From CAVOGJ01 sp963700865 (GTDB lineage: Bacteria > Planctomycetota > Planctomycetia > Pirellulales > Pirellulaceae), in the NCBI GenBank assembly GCA_963700865.1, contig CAVOZC010000018.1:124001-188000 (forward strand): 64,000 nucleotides of DNA, read 5' to 3'. Under the pieces are notes generated by a model. That model did not search any database. It was given only the letters and a program-made list of their open reading frames with translations, and was not told the origin of the DNA. The position numbers and the translations under genes were made by a program. Every line of letters starts with the position of its first letter. Within the stretch, counting starts at the first letter, position 1. Below, piece after piece: positions 1-9,204 of the stretch.

Positions 1-1
1 T

Positions 2-241
2 GAACGCTGCCAACTCTCCTCGAGCGTGCAAATCAAGCTGAGCGACACGGATAAGAAGCGGGCTCGGCAGATTGCCAAGTACGCCTGGTTTGAGAAAAAG
101 CCGGCCTGGCAAAAAGAAATCAAAAAGATGCTCGATAACGACTTCAAGCTGGAGGTCGAGTCCTTGATCAGCAAGGACATCAGTTATGTGACCGAGGAGT
201 ATGTGCCGCAGCGGTTACGCGACCAGGATTTTCTCGATTGA
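2..241 (+). CDS. top6A: DNA topoisomerase VI subunit A, C-terminal fragment
   Basis: The frame is open from the left edge (codons start at base 2), so this is the 3' end of a gene that begins outside the window. The approximately 79 residues resemble the C-terminus of archaeal-type topoisomerase VI subunit A (Spo11-like): a segment LSDTDKKRARQ, then WFEKKPAWQKEIKKML, then KDISYVTEEYVP, and an acidic end DQDFLD. Subunit A carries the DNA-cleaving tyrosine, which lies upstream and is not visible here. With subunit B it passes one duplex through another to relax and decatenate DNA. The family is mainly archaeal but is known in planctomycetes. Subunit B would be expected just upstream. Assigned from recalled family sequence; no search was possible. 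Confidence 0.75.
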   Translation, partial: ERCQLSSSVQIKLSDTDKKRARQIAKYAWFEKKPAWQKEIKKMLDNDFKLEVESLISKDISYVTEEYVPQRLRDQDFLD

Positions 242-460
242 CGACCGAGCCGGACAGGGCCTCGCCCGGGAGCACGAGGTGGCCCCCATCCTCGGAAGGC
301 GAGGCAAAGGTCACGCCCGAGCTGCTCAGCGAGCTACCTGCGATTCCGTAAACTCGTGCCGCGGTAACTGCCGATCATGGATGGGGGCAGCGGGCAGCCC
401 TGGACTCGCCCAGGCGTGCCTCATTATGCTCCGCCCTCGCTTGAACCCTGGGACCTGGCC

Positions 461-1096
461 ATGACCAAATCACGAACCGCTCTGTATCCGTTGTGCGTTG
501 TCCTCTGCCTGGCGTCCCTGGCATCCGGCCAGGGGAATACGCAGCGCGGTGCCGTCTTGGGCGGGCTGACCGGCGCGGCCGCCGGGGCCCTCATCGGCAA
601 CCACAACCACGAGGCGGGTGCTGGCGCCGCCATCGGTGGCGCGATCGGCGTGGTGGCCGGTTCCGTGCTGGGCCGAGCCGAAGACCAACGCGCTCAGGAA
701 GCTTATGCTTATCAGCAACGGCAGCAGGCCTATTTTTCGCAACGGGCACTTTCCCCCGCGGATGCCGTCCAATTGACTCAAAACCAGATCAGTGATCCGG
801 TCATCATCAGCGCCATTCGTAACCATGGCGTGCAGCGGCCCCTCGAAATCGCGGACATCGTCTATCTCAGCCAGAACGGCGTCAGCGATCAAGTGATTCA
901 AGCCATGCAGGCGGCTGGCAGTGGACCGTATGCCGGGCCAGGCCCAGCCGTCGTGACTCGTCCGGTGCCGGTCGCGGTGCCCACCTACGTCGGGCCCCCG
1001 GTCGTGTATGGTTATCCGCAACCTTCCTTCGTACTTCGCGTGGGTGGTGGTTACGGTCATGGGCATGGCCACGGTGGGTGCCGGCGCCATTGGTAG
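461..1096 (+). CDS. Glycine-zipper envelope protein
   Basis: A 211-residue protein starting at the ATG at 461. A signal peptide (about residues 1-23, ending LASLASGQG) precedes a glycine-zipper region (about residues 27-72) with repeated GGLTGAAAGALIG and GAAIGGAIGVVAG patterns. Such hairpins insert into membranes in the Rick_17kDa/OmpA-like lipoprotein group. No lipobox cysteine is evident. The middle (about 90-150) has two similar helical segments, each containing a SDPVI or SDQVI motif. The C-terminus is rich in Pro, Tyr, Gly and His and ends in HGHGHGG, which might bind metal. The earlier in-frame start at 377 would add residues that hide the signal peptide, so I rejected it. Specific role unknown. 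Confidence 0.75.
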   Translation: MTKSRTALYPLCVVLCLASLASGQGNTQRGAVLGGLTGAAAGALIGNHNHEAGAGAAIGGAIGVVAGSVLGRAEDQRAQEAYAYQQRQQAYFSQRALSPADAVQLTQNQISDPVIISAIRNHGVQRPLEIADIVYLSQNGVSDQVIQAMQAAGSGPYAGPGPAVVTRPVPVAVPTYVGPPVVYGYPQPSFVLRVGGGYGHGHGHGGCRRHW

Positions 1097-1711
1097 ACGG
1101 CTGGGAGATTCGCTGGGAATGCCTGGCGATGTCCTCCACCCACGACGGGCCATGGTGTGGCCCGAGCTCCCCAAGCTGAACTCAGCGATCGCCGTCCAGC
1201 GTCGAGAAAGCCTCGCGACGTGATCGGCACGCCGCGGGCATCCGTGGCCGTTCTTTCGCCATCCTCGGTCTCCGGCTGCGCATCGCCAGCGGCGTCTCGC
1301 CGGCAGCCCTGCCGTCTTGCCCGCTCCGGAAAAAAGGCGGCGGTTGCTGGGTCCCGCAGCGCGGTTGGCTCCTGAACGAGGCCCCCCAGAAGGTCCAAAT
1401 TGCCGGTCAGGTAAGCTGGCGAACCCTTGCGGTGCATGCCGGTTGTGCGTTTCCAACCGTTCGAAATCTCTTTGATGCGGGCGCAATAGCGACAAGCCCT
1501 ACGATCGCGCACGTCGATAGCAACCTTGACACGGTCGGCATGTCGTCACTTGTGACACGACCCGCCGTTTTCGCAAACGTGAATCGCCACGACTTATCCG
1601 CAACAACCTTTCAGCCCCAATAAAACGAACGTTTCCGATGAAAACGATCGCTTGCTGCGAGCAACGCGGGACGTGGGCGTCCTTAGGGCGGGCAACGACA
1701 GGAGTATTAGT
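1097..1711. other. Intergenic region, no gene recognised
   Basis: About 615 bases between the glycine-zipper gene and the BBP7-type gene. The long antisense frames that cross it look like high-GC shadows. The last 100 bases are more AT-rich and presumably hold the promoter of the next gene. A short palindrome GTCAC-TT-GTGAC lies at 1545-1556, without an assignable role. Confidence 0.4.
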
Positions 1712-3601
1712 ATGAAGTCCACGTTGAGATACGCAGCCTTGATGTTCGCCATCGGGCTCTTCAGCGCCTCGATCTCGTTCGCACAATGGGCGAGCGGTCC
1801 AGGATCGGTCACGGGCCTCACAACTCACTGCGGCCCTGGAGGTTGTGGCCCGGCTGCCGGCACGATGTACGGCAATTACCCGTCCACGGGCTACGACGCG
1901 ACTTTCGGCGGCCCTTCCCGTGGAAACGGCGTCGGCGGCAACTATGGCGGCTACGCCGCCAGCGCACAGCCATACGCAATTTCGCCCTCTGACAGCCAGC
2001 CATACGCGGCCCAATCCGTGCCAGGCTATCCTGCCGCCAGCTATCCGACCACCAATTATCCCCCACCGGGCTATGCGGCCGCCCGACCTGCCGTGAGCGG
2101 CTACGCGACGTCGGGCTACGCACCCGCGAGACCCGGGACGGGAACCAGTGGCTATGCGGGCATGCCTCAGGCGACCTATGGACAGGTCGGCCAGCGGCAG
2201 CTTGCCGCCTATGATCCGCAATCCGCGGGCGGCGGCGCGGCGGGCACTCCACCGCCAGCCCCCTATGGCAGCGGTAACGTGACGGCCCCTTACGGCACGA
2301 TCGGTTCACCCATGCCCGGCGGCCCGCTGCCAGGTGGTGCCATGAATGGTGGTGCCATGAATGGGGCGGTGATGAATGGACCCGGCATGGCCGGCGGCAC
2401 ATGGCCCTATGGCTATGATGCTGGCGAGGCGGGTTGCGTCAATGGCCCGCTGATGGACTCGTCGTGGGGTGACTGCCCGGTGGTGGCGACGGGAGCTCCC
2501 CGTTGTGGCCCGACGTGGTTTGGTGGTATCTACGGCCTGATCATGAATCGTGACAACGCGAATGGACAGTTCTACCTGGTGGATCCCACCGTGGTGGACT
2601 GCGGTTGTTTGAATTCGCGCGACGCGGACATGGAATACGCGGGCGGTTATGAAGTCCGCATCGGCCGCACGTTCTGCCAGGGTGCCTGGGGGATTGAGTA
2701 CATCTATTGGCAACTCTACCCCAACGCACAGGTGGCGTCCGTCAGTGGGGCGGGGCTGACCGGAACAATTCCTTACACGGACGTCTGGCTCACGCAGAGC
2801 GGCGGCGATGACACGGCTGCGAACTTGTTTACGGACGGCAATATCACGGGTACTTGTCTGCACCGTGATTGGGAATTCCAGAACATTGAGATCAACCTGC
2901 TCAGTCGACCGCTGTATGCGGGCTGCGGTCTGTTCGGTGGCGGCGGTTGCGGAGCTGGCGGCGGTTGCGGAGCTGGATGCGGTGCGGGCTACGGACCGGC
3001 CTGCGGAGCGGGACCGTGCTGCGGACCCTGCGCACCGCCCCGACTGCGAATTGGCTGGTTGTTTGGCGTTCGCTACTTTCGTTTCGACGAGTCGTGGCGA
3101 CTGGCCTATGACAACGTGGACAACATCTTTGACGGTGCCGATCCAGACAGTGAATTCAACCACTACATCGGGATCGACAACGATCTTGTGGGAGCGCAAC
3201 TGGGTCTGAATCTCGACTATTACCTGACTCGATCGCTGCAGCTGGAAGTGGGCAGCAAGTTCGGACTGTTTGGTAATCGCATGACGCAGCATCAGCAAGT
3301 CTACAACGGCTACGGATATGGCTACGTCATTCCAGGATCGCCGGAGGAACTCAACATCCGCTCCGACAAGACGGACGTGGCGTTCCTGGGTGAATTGCGG
3401 GCGGGACTGGGTTACAAGGTTGGCTACAACTGGCGGATTACCGGCGGGTATCGGGCACTCGCCCTCAGTGGAGTGGCACTCGCCACGAACCAGATTCCGT
3501 TCGGTCGGTCCTTTACAAATCTGGCGGGCATCTCGGGCATCGATCGCAACGGAGAGCTGATTCTCCACGGTGCCTACGCTGGAATTGAGTTTGCCTGGTA
3601 A
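1712..3601 (+). CDS. BBP7-type outer membrane beta-barrel protein
   Basis: A 629-residue secreted protein. The start at 1712 has a GGAG ribosome site and yields a clean signal peptide (about residues 1-24, ending SISFAQ). Residues 30-240 are low-complexity Gly/Tyr/Pro/Ala-rich sequence with many SGYA and YP repeats, probably a flexible surface linker. From about 270 the sequence has the features of the planctomycete BBP7 outer-membrane family: PTWFGGIYGLIMNRD, an aromatic-rich strand region, a Gly/Cys-rich insert at about 410-450, then alternating beta strands ending in Trp (final residues AGIEFAW), as usual for barrels. Family function is unknown; porin-like or structural roles have been suggested. 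A second, divergent member is at 57307-58599. A strong terminator follows. Confidence 0.8.
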   Translation: MKSTLRYAALMFAIGLFSASISFAQWASGPGSVTGLTTHCGPGGCGPAAGTMYGNYPSTGYDATFGGPSRGNGVGGNYGGYAASAQPYAISPSDSQPYAAQSVPGYPAASYPTTNYPPPGYAAARPAVSGYATSGYAPARPGTGTSGYAGMPQATYGQVGQRQLAAYDPQSAGGGAAGTPPPAPYGSGNVTAPYGTIGSPMPGGPLPGGAMNGGAMNGAVMNGPGMAGGTWPYGYDAGEAGCVNGPLMDSSWGDCPVVATGAPRCGPTWFGGIYGLIMNRDNANGQFYLVDPTVVDCGCLNSRDADMEYAGGYEVRIGRTFCQGAWGIEYIYWQLYPNAQVASVSGAGLTGTIPYTDVWLTQSGGDDTAANLFTDGNITGTCLHRDWEFQNIEINLLSRPLYAGCGLFGGGGCGAGGGCGAGCGAGYGPACGAGPCCGPCAPPRLRIGWLFGVRYFRFDESWRLAYDNVDNIFDGADPDSEFNHYIGIDNDLVGAQLGLNLDYYLTRSLQLEVGSKFGLFGNRMTQHQQVYNGYGYGYVIPGSPEELNIRSDKTDVAFLGELRAGLGYKVGYNWRITGGYRALALSGVALATNQIPFGRSFTNLAGISGIDRNGELILHGAYAGIEFAW

Positions 3602-3655
3602 TAAACAAGGCGGACCGGAACCACCCGTTCCGCCTCGCCACGTTGGCGAAAGACG

Positions 3656-3686
3656 CCCTCGACCCCGCGGGGTCGAGGGTTTTTTT
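3656..3686 (+). terminator. Intrinsic terminator after the BBP7-type gene
   Basis: A perfect 11-bp stem, CCCTCGACCCC (3656-3666) pairing with GGGGTCGAGGG (3669-3679), is followed directly by seven T (3680-3686). It is 55 bases after the stop codon of the plus-strand gene. There is no comparable T tract for the opposite strand, so it serves the plus-strand transcript at this convergent junction. Confidence 0.92.
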
Positions 3687-3729
3687 ATGCCGGAAAGCAA
3701 CACGACCGTCCCGCGAGCATTGGGCGAGA

Positions 3730-4332
3730 TCACACGATCACGCTGATCAGCGACTGAAAGACCGCGTGATGACGAACCGGGTCGAAATCGGCTTCCTCGG
3801 CCACGCGATCGCGATAGTTGGGATCGATTTCAAACGACTGGTGGAGATACTTCACCGCCATGCGTCCGTTTTTCGCCAGTGCCCAGTAACAGGCGAGATT
3901 GTAGTGCAGAATGCCTTGGTCGGGCGCGATTTCCATCGCTTCTTCCAGCGCCTGGATGGCCAGATCGAGTCGATCGATCCGCTTGAAGCACCATCCGAGT
4001 GCCAGGTGAACGCCCGTGTTTCCCGGATCGCACTGTAGCGCCAGACGAAACGGTTCGATCGCGTCACGATATTGGTGCAGCGCACGAAACGCCTGCCCTT
4101 GCAAGTAAAAGATGTGGGCCGCGTCCAATCCTTCGCGATCCAACACGGACAGCTCGCGTAGCGCCCGGCGTGCCATCCGATCCTGGTGTTCCGGCTGAAC
4201 GCTCCATCGTTCCCCGAGTCCGAGAACGAGTTCCAGGTAGCCTTCAGCGGCCTGGATTTTCTTTTGGCGTCTCACGTCTCGAAGAAAAGACACAACTCGG
4301 TTCCTGGTAAAGCTCACAAGGGAACATCGCAC
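3730..4332 (-). CDS. Tetratricopeptide-repeat protein
   Basis: Up to 200 residues from a GTG at 4332; an internal GTG at 4317 is an equally good start, and neither has a strong ribosome site. From about residue 65 there are three TPR-like helix pairs (DAAHIFYLQGQAFRALHQY; TGVHLALGWCFKRIDRLDLA; GILHYNLACYWALAKNG) with the usual small and aromatic positions. The last unit, SFEIDPNYRDRVAEEADFDPV, resembles the cap of bacterial TPR scaffolds. No signal peptide, so probably a cytoplasmic protein-interaction module. It converges on the BBP7-type gene. Partner unknown. Confidence 0.8.
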   Translation of the reverse strand: MRCSLVSFTRNRVVSFLRDVRRQKKIQAAEGYLELVLGLGERWSVQPEHQDRMARRALRELSVLDREGLDAAHIFYLQGQAFRALHQYRDAIEPFRLALQCDPGNTGVHLALGWCFKRIDRLDLAIQALEEAMEIAPDQGILHYNLACYWALAKNGRMAVKYLHQSFEIDPNYRDRVAEEADFDPVRHHAVFQSLISVIV

Positions 4333-4975
4333 CGCGGACGAGGTACTACCTCCATTCTACATGCCATTTTCACCGACCTGAAATTTTTGGCAAGAAACAT
4401 CGCGCAGCGCCTGCAAGTAAAGCACGGAACGCTTCCCGATCAAGTTGGCGGATCGTTCAGAAGATTCCAGCCGGGTAAAATGGAACAGGCCTCTTGACTT
4501 TTTCGCGGCCCGCGATCTCAGCCGCTTCTCGGCCCGCGATCTCAGCCGCTTCTCGGCCCGCCATCCCAACCGCTTCTCGGCCCCATCCCACCGGGCCGCC
4601 TCGCTCCTGACGGGCCGCCGGCCTGTCGACTTTTCGCAACGGCCAGACTTCGGCGTTGCCGGAACGCAACGACGGGCCCGCCCGACGTCGCGGCTCGACT
4701 CTGCTCCGCTGCCGCGCTATCGCGTGAAAAGCGTCGGCTGGCCAAGTACCCGCGGGGTGAAAACGGGACGCTTTGACACGCTGCACTCCAAAAACAACGG
4801 TCCGGGCATGCGACTTGCGAATGTGTTGTCGCAGAGCCACGTGCCCGTGCGGTCAGCACGGACGCCGTCCGCGGCGAAAATCGCGTACGTCGCATCCCCG
4901 CGACCACGACGCGAGCGCGCGGTTCCTCGGCTCACCGCCGACCTCCCCTCGTCACCACCGTCCCAGCCGATCCGC
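4333..4975. other. Intergenic region with low-complexity sequence
   Basis: Divergent region between the TPR gene (minus) and the small membrane-protein gene (plus). It holds the tandem repeat at 4507-4590. A plus-strand frame is open from 4445 through to 5269, but its first 177 codons translate the repeat and other Arg/Ser-rich low-complexity sequence, so I do not count that part as coding. Confidence 0.4.
4507..4590. repeat. 24-bp tandem repeat, three units plus a partial
   Basis: Units at 4507-4530 and 4531-4554 are identical (GGCCCGCGATC plus TCAGCCGCTTCTC). The unit at 4555-4578 is diverged in its centre, and a partial unit follows. The 24-base period preserves reading frame, which may explain the long spurious open frame here. 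There are no spacers, so this is not a CRISPR array. Confidence 0.85.
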
Positions 4976-5269
4976 ATGCGTCACCGTCTGTTACCATCAC
5001 TTTTTCTTCTGATCTGCCTCTCCGCCTTCGCGGTCGCAGCGCGGAACGACTTGCCCGCCCCCGCCGGGGCGATCCGCCCTGCCGAACTGGCCTCCAAGGC
5101 TTGGCGGCGCACCACGCACGGCTGGGAACCTCGGCTGATGTGGCAGTTGCATGCGCCACGGCCCGTCAATCCGGCCACACGTTTACACCCGGCGGTCGTC
5201 GCGATGTTTGTCGGTCTGTTCTCGGTTGGCGCGCTGTGGGCGTTCGAACGAACCGACGCCGACTTGTAA
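4976..5269 (+). CDS. Small membrane or secreted protein
   Basis: A 97-residue protein from the ATG at 4976, which is the C-terminal part of a longer open frame. The chosen start gives a clean hydrophobic N-terminus (LLPSLFLLICLSAFAVAA), a signal peptide or anchor. A short soluble section with many Trp and Arg follows. The C-terminal segment PAVVAMFVGLFSVGALWAF looks like a second membrane helix, with an acidic tail. The arrangement suggests an inner-membrane protein with a small periplasmic loop. I do not recognise the family. The next gene starts about 240 bases downstream on the same strand. Confidence 0.55.
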   Translation: MRHRLLPSLFLLICLSAFAVAARNDLPAPAGAIRPAELASKAWRRTTHGWEPRLMWQLHAPRPVNPATRLHPAVVAMFVGLFSVGALWAFERTDADL

Positions 5270-5506
5270 CTCGTTATCTGACCGCCACTTGCTAGCGGAG
5301 AACCAACCGCCCATGGGCCATGGCTACCCGCCCTCGCTCCGACCAGGGAGGATTATATTGAACGGGCGATGTACGAAATCGGGCCGCGGCGGCCACTAAC
5401 TAGATAGGGTGTCTGCCGCGGCGGCACCCCGCGGGATGGCTGGCGGACAGGCCGCCCGCCGAGCCTGCATGACGGGAACCACCTTCTTACCTTGCCGAGC
5501 GAACCG

Positions 5507-7864
5507 ATGCGACTGACCTTACGAACGCTGCTGGCCTATTTGGACGATATTCTCAAGCCGGCGGACGCCGAGGAACTTGGCAGCAAAATCCGAGAGAGCG
5601 ATTACGCGACGGCCCTGGTCCATCGTATTCGCAGCAGCATGGGACGCTCGCGCCTGGCTGGTCCAAAAGTCCTGGGCAAAGGCATGGCCGCCGATCCGAA
5701 TACGGTGGCTGAATACCTGGACAATACGTTGGCCGTGGAACGAGTACCTGAATTCGAAAAGGTCTGCCTCGAATCGGACATGCATCTGGCCGAGGTGGCG
5801 TCATGTCACCAGGTACTGACGCTTGTGTTGGGAGAGCCGGCGGATGTGAGTGCTTCACTGCGACAACGTGTCTACGGTGCCGCCCAGGATACCCGCGTGG
5901 CCACGTCGGCGGTCACCGGTTCCGCGACATTACGGAGGCGCATCGATGAGGCCACGCGTGCGGCGGCCAGCGAACACCCGTCGGTCGTCACGGCAACCAC
6001 CAATGGCCAACCCGTGGTCAAAACCGATGCTCCACGGAAGACTCGCTGGCTGCCCATTGTGATGACGTTGGCCATCGGCTTCGTGGCCACTTCGTTGCTC
6101 CTGTTCGCATCCGGTTGGCTCATGCCAACATCCGGGCACATGGCGCAGGAGGGGACAACGCCGCCCGTGCAGACGCGGACGCCCGCTGACACGGTGCCGG
6201 CGGCACCGGCTTGGCCGGCGGATGAGCCGTCAACGACGACTCCCGCAACGGGCGCGGCGGACGCCCCGAACGGGCGTGAGCGGTCGGAAGCGCAGCCGCC
6301 CCCCGTCACCGCTCCGCCCACCGACGAGACCGTGGGCGGCGAGCGATTCGCCGGGGAGGCCGAGGCGGCCTTGCCCGGAGTACCGGCAACGACAGCTCCG
6401 CATGGCCTGCCGGCGGACGGGCGGGCGACCGACTCGTCCGTCACGCCGTCCGACGACACGTTGGCCGACCAAGACGCCGCCCGCGAGCCCTTGGTGACGC
6501 CGGGACCTGCTGAAGCGGCGCGTCCAACCGGCGACGTCATGTCCGGCGATTCGGCGTTGACCACTCCACCCGCGGGAGAGTCGGCAGACCTCCCGCGAAC
6601 TCCGGCACCCGGCGATCTAGCCGTGGCCGACGCGGTCGGAGCGCGAGACATGCAGCCAGCCGATGAGACGGCGACCACGGATAACTCGTCAGCTCCCTTG
6701 GAAGCGGTAGAGGCGACGGTGGCAACGACGCCTCGCGACATCGGACGCAAAATCGGCGATCAGCAAGTTCTGGCGATTTGGGATGCCGAGCAACAAGCTT
6801 GGATGAGGATGCCCGATCGGGCCGCGATTGAGGTGGATCAACGACTCCGCGCCTTACCCACCTTTCGGCCCCAGATCCTGCTGGTCAATGGCATCCAGCT
6901 GACGTTGGCGGAGCAGATCGATCTGGGCATTCTGGAATCGGGTGACGATGGCACGCCGCGGATCGAGATCACGGGAGGTCACGCAATTTTTTCGGGCATT
7001 GGCCAGGATGCCGGGCAAGTCAGCCTGCGGGTGGGTCAACGCGAAATCACGATTCAACAGGGAGATCCGCAAAGTGAGTTCGCGGTGAGCGTGGATCGCC
7101 TGCTTCCCCCCGGCGAGGATCCGCAGACTGCCGAACGAACCGTCGTGATCCACGTGTGGACGTTAAGCGGTACGGTGGGCATCGCCGAGGCCGACGTGCC
7201 AGCGCGTGCCATTCGAGCCGGCGAGGCCTGGATTGCACAAGACCTGCAGCCGGCGGTCATTCAGGTCGACGAACAGCCGCCCGATTGGGTCAGTCATCAC
7301 GGCATTCGGGAAATTGACCGATCCGCGATGAGCGAGCTGGTTCCCAAGTTGACCAGCGATCGCTCGCTCACGTTGACCTTACTGGAGATCAGCCAGAGCC
7401 GCCGGACCGATGTAAAATCGTTGGCGGCCCGCTGCCTGGCGGCGCTCGACCGCTTTGAGCCAACCGTCGAGGCCTTGGGGGATCGACGGCAACACCCCCA
7501 CTGGACCATGCATTATGAGCAACTCTGTTCCGCCGTGGACCGAGATGGACGCGTCGGCGAACGCGTGCTGGAAACGCTGAAACGAAAGACAGGGCCTGAC
7601 GCCGAGAAGCTGTACCGTCCCCTGTGGGGCTATACGCAAGCACAACTTGACGCTGGCGGGGCCAAAGAATTAGTTGATGATTTAGAGGACGAATCGTTGG
7701 AAGTACGCGTGGTGGCCATCGAGGCACTGAAGCGGATGACCGGCATGCACCTCTATTACAAGCCGGAACAGCCGCTCGCGCGGCGGCAATCGTCGGTGAA
7801 ATCCTGGCAGAAACGGCTCGAATCCGGTGGGATTCGGATCAAGTCGGATGCGTCCGAGGAATAG
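5507..7864 (+). CDS. Large membrane-anchored FecR-like protein
   Basis: A 785-residue protein. The ATG at 5507 gives MRLTLRTLLAYLDDIL, the standard start of a planctomycete protein group; a TTG five codons earlier is less likely. Residues 1-115 form an acidic helical domain that may bind a cytoplasmic partner. About 115-180 is a charged linker, 181-206 a single membrane helix (TRWLPIVMTLAIGFVATSLL), and 207-405 a Pro/Ala/Thr-rich stalk. About 410-590 is beta-rich and resembles FecR-like domains; the last 180 residues are helical and HEAT-like. The topology (cytoplasmic N-terminus, periplasmic FecR-like part) resembles transmembrane signalling proteins such as anti-sigma regulators. No sigma factor gene is adjacent, so the role is inference. 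Confidence 0.7.
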   Translation: MRLTLRTLLAYLDDILKPADAEELGSKIRESDYATALVHRIRSSMGRSRLAGPKVLGKGMAADPNTVAEYLDNTLAVERVPEFEKVCLESDMHLAEVASCHQVLTLVLGEPADVSASLRQRVYGAAQDTRVATSAVTGSATLRRRIDEATRAAASEHPSVVTATTNGQPVVKTDAPRKTRWLPIVMTLAIGFVATSLLLFASGWLMPTSGHMAQEGTTPPVQTRTPADTVPAAPAWPADEPSTTTPATGAADAPNGRERSEAQPPPVTAPPTDETVGGERFAGEAEAALPGVPATTAPHGLPADGRATDSSVTPSDDTLADQDAAREPLVTPGPAEAARPTGDVMSGDSALTTPPAGESADLPRTPAPGDLAVADAVGARDMQPADETATTDNSSAPLEAVEATVATTPRDIGRKIGDQQVLAIWDAEQQAWMRMPDRAAIEVDQRLRALPTFRPQILLVNGIQLTLAEQIDLGILESGDDGTPRIEITGGHAIFSGIGQDAGQVSLRVGQREITIQQGDPQSEFAVSVDRLLPPGEDPQTAERTVVIHVWTLSGTVGIAEADVPARAIRAGEAWIAQDLQPAVIQVDEQPPDWVSHHGIREIDRSAMSELVPKLTSDRSLTLTLLEISQSRRTDVKSLAARCLAALDRFEPTVEALGDRRQHPHWTMHYEQLCSAVDRDGRVGERVLETLKRKTGPDAEKLYRPLWGYTQAQLDAGGAKELVDDLEDESLEVRVVAIEALKRMTGMHLYYKPEQPLARRQSSVKSWQKRLESGGIRIKSDASEE

Positions 7865-8141
7865 TCGGCCGCGCGAATGGGGCTTGGAACACCGATGTTC
7901 CGCGCGTGATCGTTGCCCTATTCGGGCGGCCACGACCTCCTCCCCACTGCCCCCAGCCTGACCATTTCGCGGGCGGATGGGCCGCGGCGATTTGCGGTTC
8001 GCCCGCTTGAGCCCCCCGTTTTGCGTTTGTAGAGTCATTTACGCGGGGGTAGAATGATGGGTTGTGAGGCGCGAGACCCGTTAGCGTAGGCGCCCTTTGT
8101 TTCCGTTGGCTCGTATTCGTCGTGGATAAAGGAAATCCTGG

Positions 8142-8498
8142 GTGCAAATCAATATATCGGTGCGGCATGGCCAGTTGGCGACGGAGACGCAGGAAAAAAT
8201 CACCGAAAAGCTACGTAAGCTCACCCGCTACAGCGACCGCATCTCCGCTGTCCAGGCTACGGTCGATCTCAATCAGCCTGCCACGCCCGATGTGGAGCTG
8301 ATCGTATTGGTCGATGGTGCGGGCGAATTCGTGGCCAAGACCAAGGCCAATGGCGGCAAGCTGCTGGGGGCGGTCGAATCGACGATGCAAAAAGTAGAAG
8401 AGCAGATGAAACGCTACAAGGAAAAGAAGATCGACCAGCATCGTTCCCAGGCTGCCAAGCACATGAACCTGCCGGGCGACGATGAGGCGACTTCGTGA
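8142..8498 (+). CDS. hpf: Ribosome hibernation promoting factor
   Basis: A 118-residue protein of the HPF/RaiA (YfiA) family. It starts at a GTG (8142) with an AAAGGA ribosome site. The fold is visible as a beta strand (MQINISVRHGQLA), a long helix with TEKLRKLTRY, beta strands around QATVDLNQ and ELIVLVDGAGEFVAK, and a C-terminal amphipathic helix KVEEQMKRYKEKKIDQHR rich in the basic residues that contact rRNA. Length matches short HPF, so it lacks the C-terminal dimerisation domain of long HPF. It binds the 30S A/P site channel and keeps resting ribosomes inactive. It is followed by PTS genes, a neighbourhood like hpf-ptsN near rpoN in proteobacteria; rpoN is not in the window. Confidence 0.92.
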   Translation: MQINISVRHGQLATETQEKITEKLRKLTRYSDRISAVQATVDLNQPATPDVELIVLVDGAGEFVAKTKANGGKLLGAVESTMQKVEEQMKRYKEKKIDQHRSQAAKHMNLPGDDEATS

Positions 8499-8618
8499 GC
8501 AGCCAATCACCGAGTTACCCCTCTTGCCTGCCCAGCGCCGGCCTTCCTCCGATCACAACGGCACATTACGGACATTCAACGATCAACCACGCCGAGCCGT
8601 GGACGAAAGGAACCTATC

Positions 8619-9095
8619 ATGAAATTCGCGGATTTCATTTGTCACGAGGCGATCATTCCCAACCTCCAGGCGGAAACGAAGGAAGCCGTCATCCTGGAGA
8701 TGGTCGGTTCGCTCGTGAATGCCAATAAGATTAGCGAGGATGATCGCGACAGCATCATCGCGGCCATCATGGAACGTGAGGAACTCGGCAGTACAGGGAT
8801 TGGCCGAGGCGTGGCGGTTCCTCACACGAAACACTCCAGCGTGGACAAGCCGGTAGGCACGGTCGCCGTCAGCAAGACGGGAGTCGACTTTGACAGCCTC
8901 GATGGCGAAAAGGTAATGCTCCTCTTTCTCTTGGTCTCCCCACCCGATCGACCTAGCGACCATCTACGGGCTCTGGAGAACGTGTCGCGCCAGTTGCGGG
9001 ATGACACGTTTTGCCGCTTTCTGAAGCAGTCAGCCACGGCTAAGGACATCCAGCAGTTGCTGGAAGAGGCCGACAACAACCAGTTCGTTTCTTAA
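8619..9095 (+). CDS. ptsN: PTS EIIA(Ntr/Fru)-type phosphocarrier
   Basis: A 158-residue EIIA domain of the nitrogen/fructose type, starting at ATG 8619 behind GAAAGGAA. The phosphorylated histidine is His69 in the motif GRGVAVPHTKH, where E. coli PtsN has His73. The family signature REELGSTGIG precedes it, and the LLFLLVSP-x8-HLRALENVSRQL segment after it also fits. It accepts phosphate from HPr. No EIIB or EIIC sugar permease is seen, so the likely role is regulatory, with hpf upstream and HPr and EI downstream on the same strand, probably one operon. Confidence 0.9.
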   Translation: MKFADFICHEAIIPNLQAETKEAVILEMVGSLVNANKISEDDRDSIIAAIMEREELGSTGIGRGVAVPHTKHSSVDKPVGTVAVSKTGVDFDSLDGEKVMLLFLLVSPPDRPSDHLRALENVSRQLRDDTFCRFLKQSATAKDIQQLLEEADNNQFVS

Positions 9096-9204
9096 GCGTC
9101 ACGTTTGACACGGTTGGCTTCGTCAAGCACCCTGCCCGGCTGGCCGGGCATCGCGACTGCGGAGCTCCATAGGTTGTCATACAGGTTGGGGAAGTTGGAA
9201 TGTC

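Noticed and set aside
470..1495. 341-codon minus-strand frame over the glycine-zipper gene and the next intergenic region
   Set aside because: Arg/Gly/Pro-rich, no domain, and antisense to a better-supported secreted protein.
1545..1556. Palindrome GTCAC-TT-GTGAC as an operator
   Set aside because: Too short to assign to a regulator and not repeated elsewhere in the window.
2306..3733. 475-codon minus-strand frame opposite the BBP7-type gene
   Set aside because: Shadow of a high-GC gene with a signal peptide, family motifs and a terminator on the plus strand. The antisense product shows no domain.
4507..4590. Possible CRISPR array
   Set aside because: The 24-bp units are directly adjacent with no spacers, and no cas gene is near.
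4445..4975. N-terminal extension of the small membrane protein through the 24-bp repeats
   Set aside because: Translates repeats and low-complexity sequence, and would bury the signal-like segment that begins at 4976.
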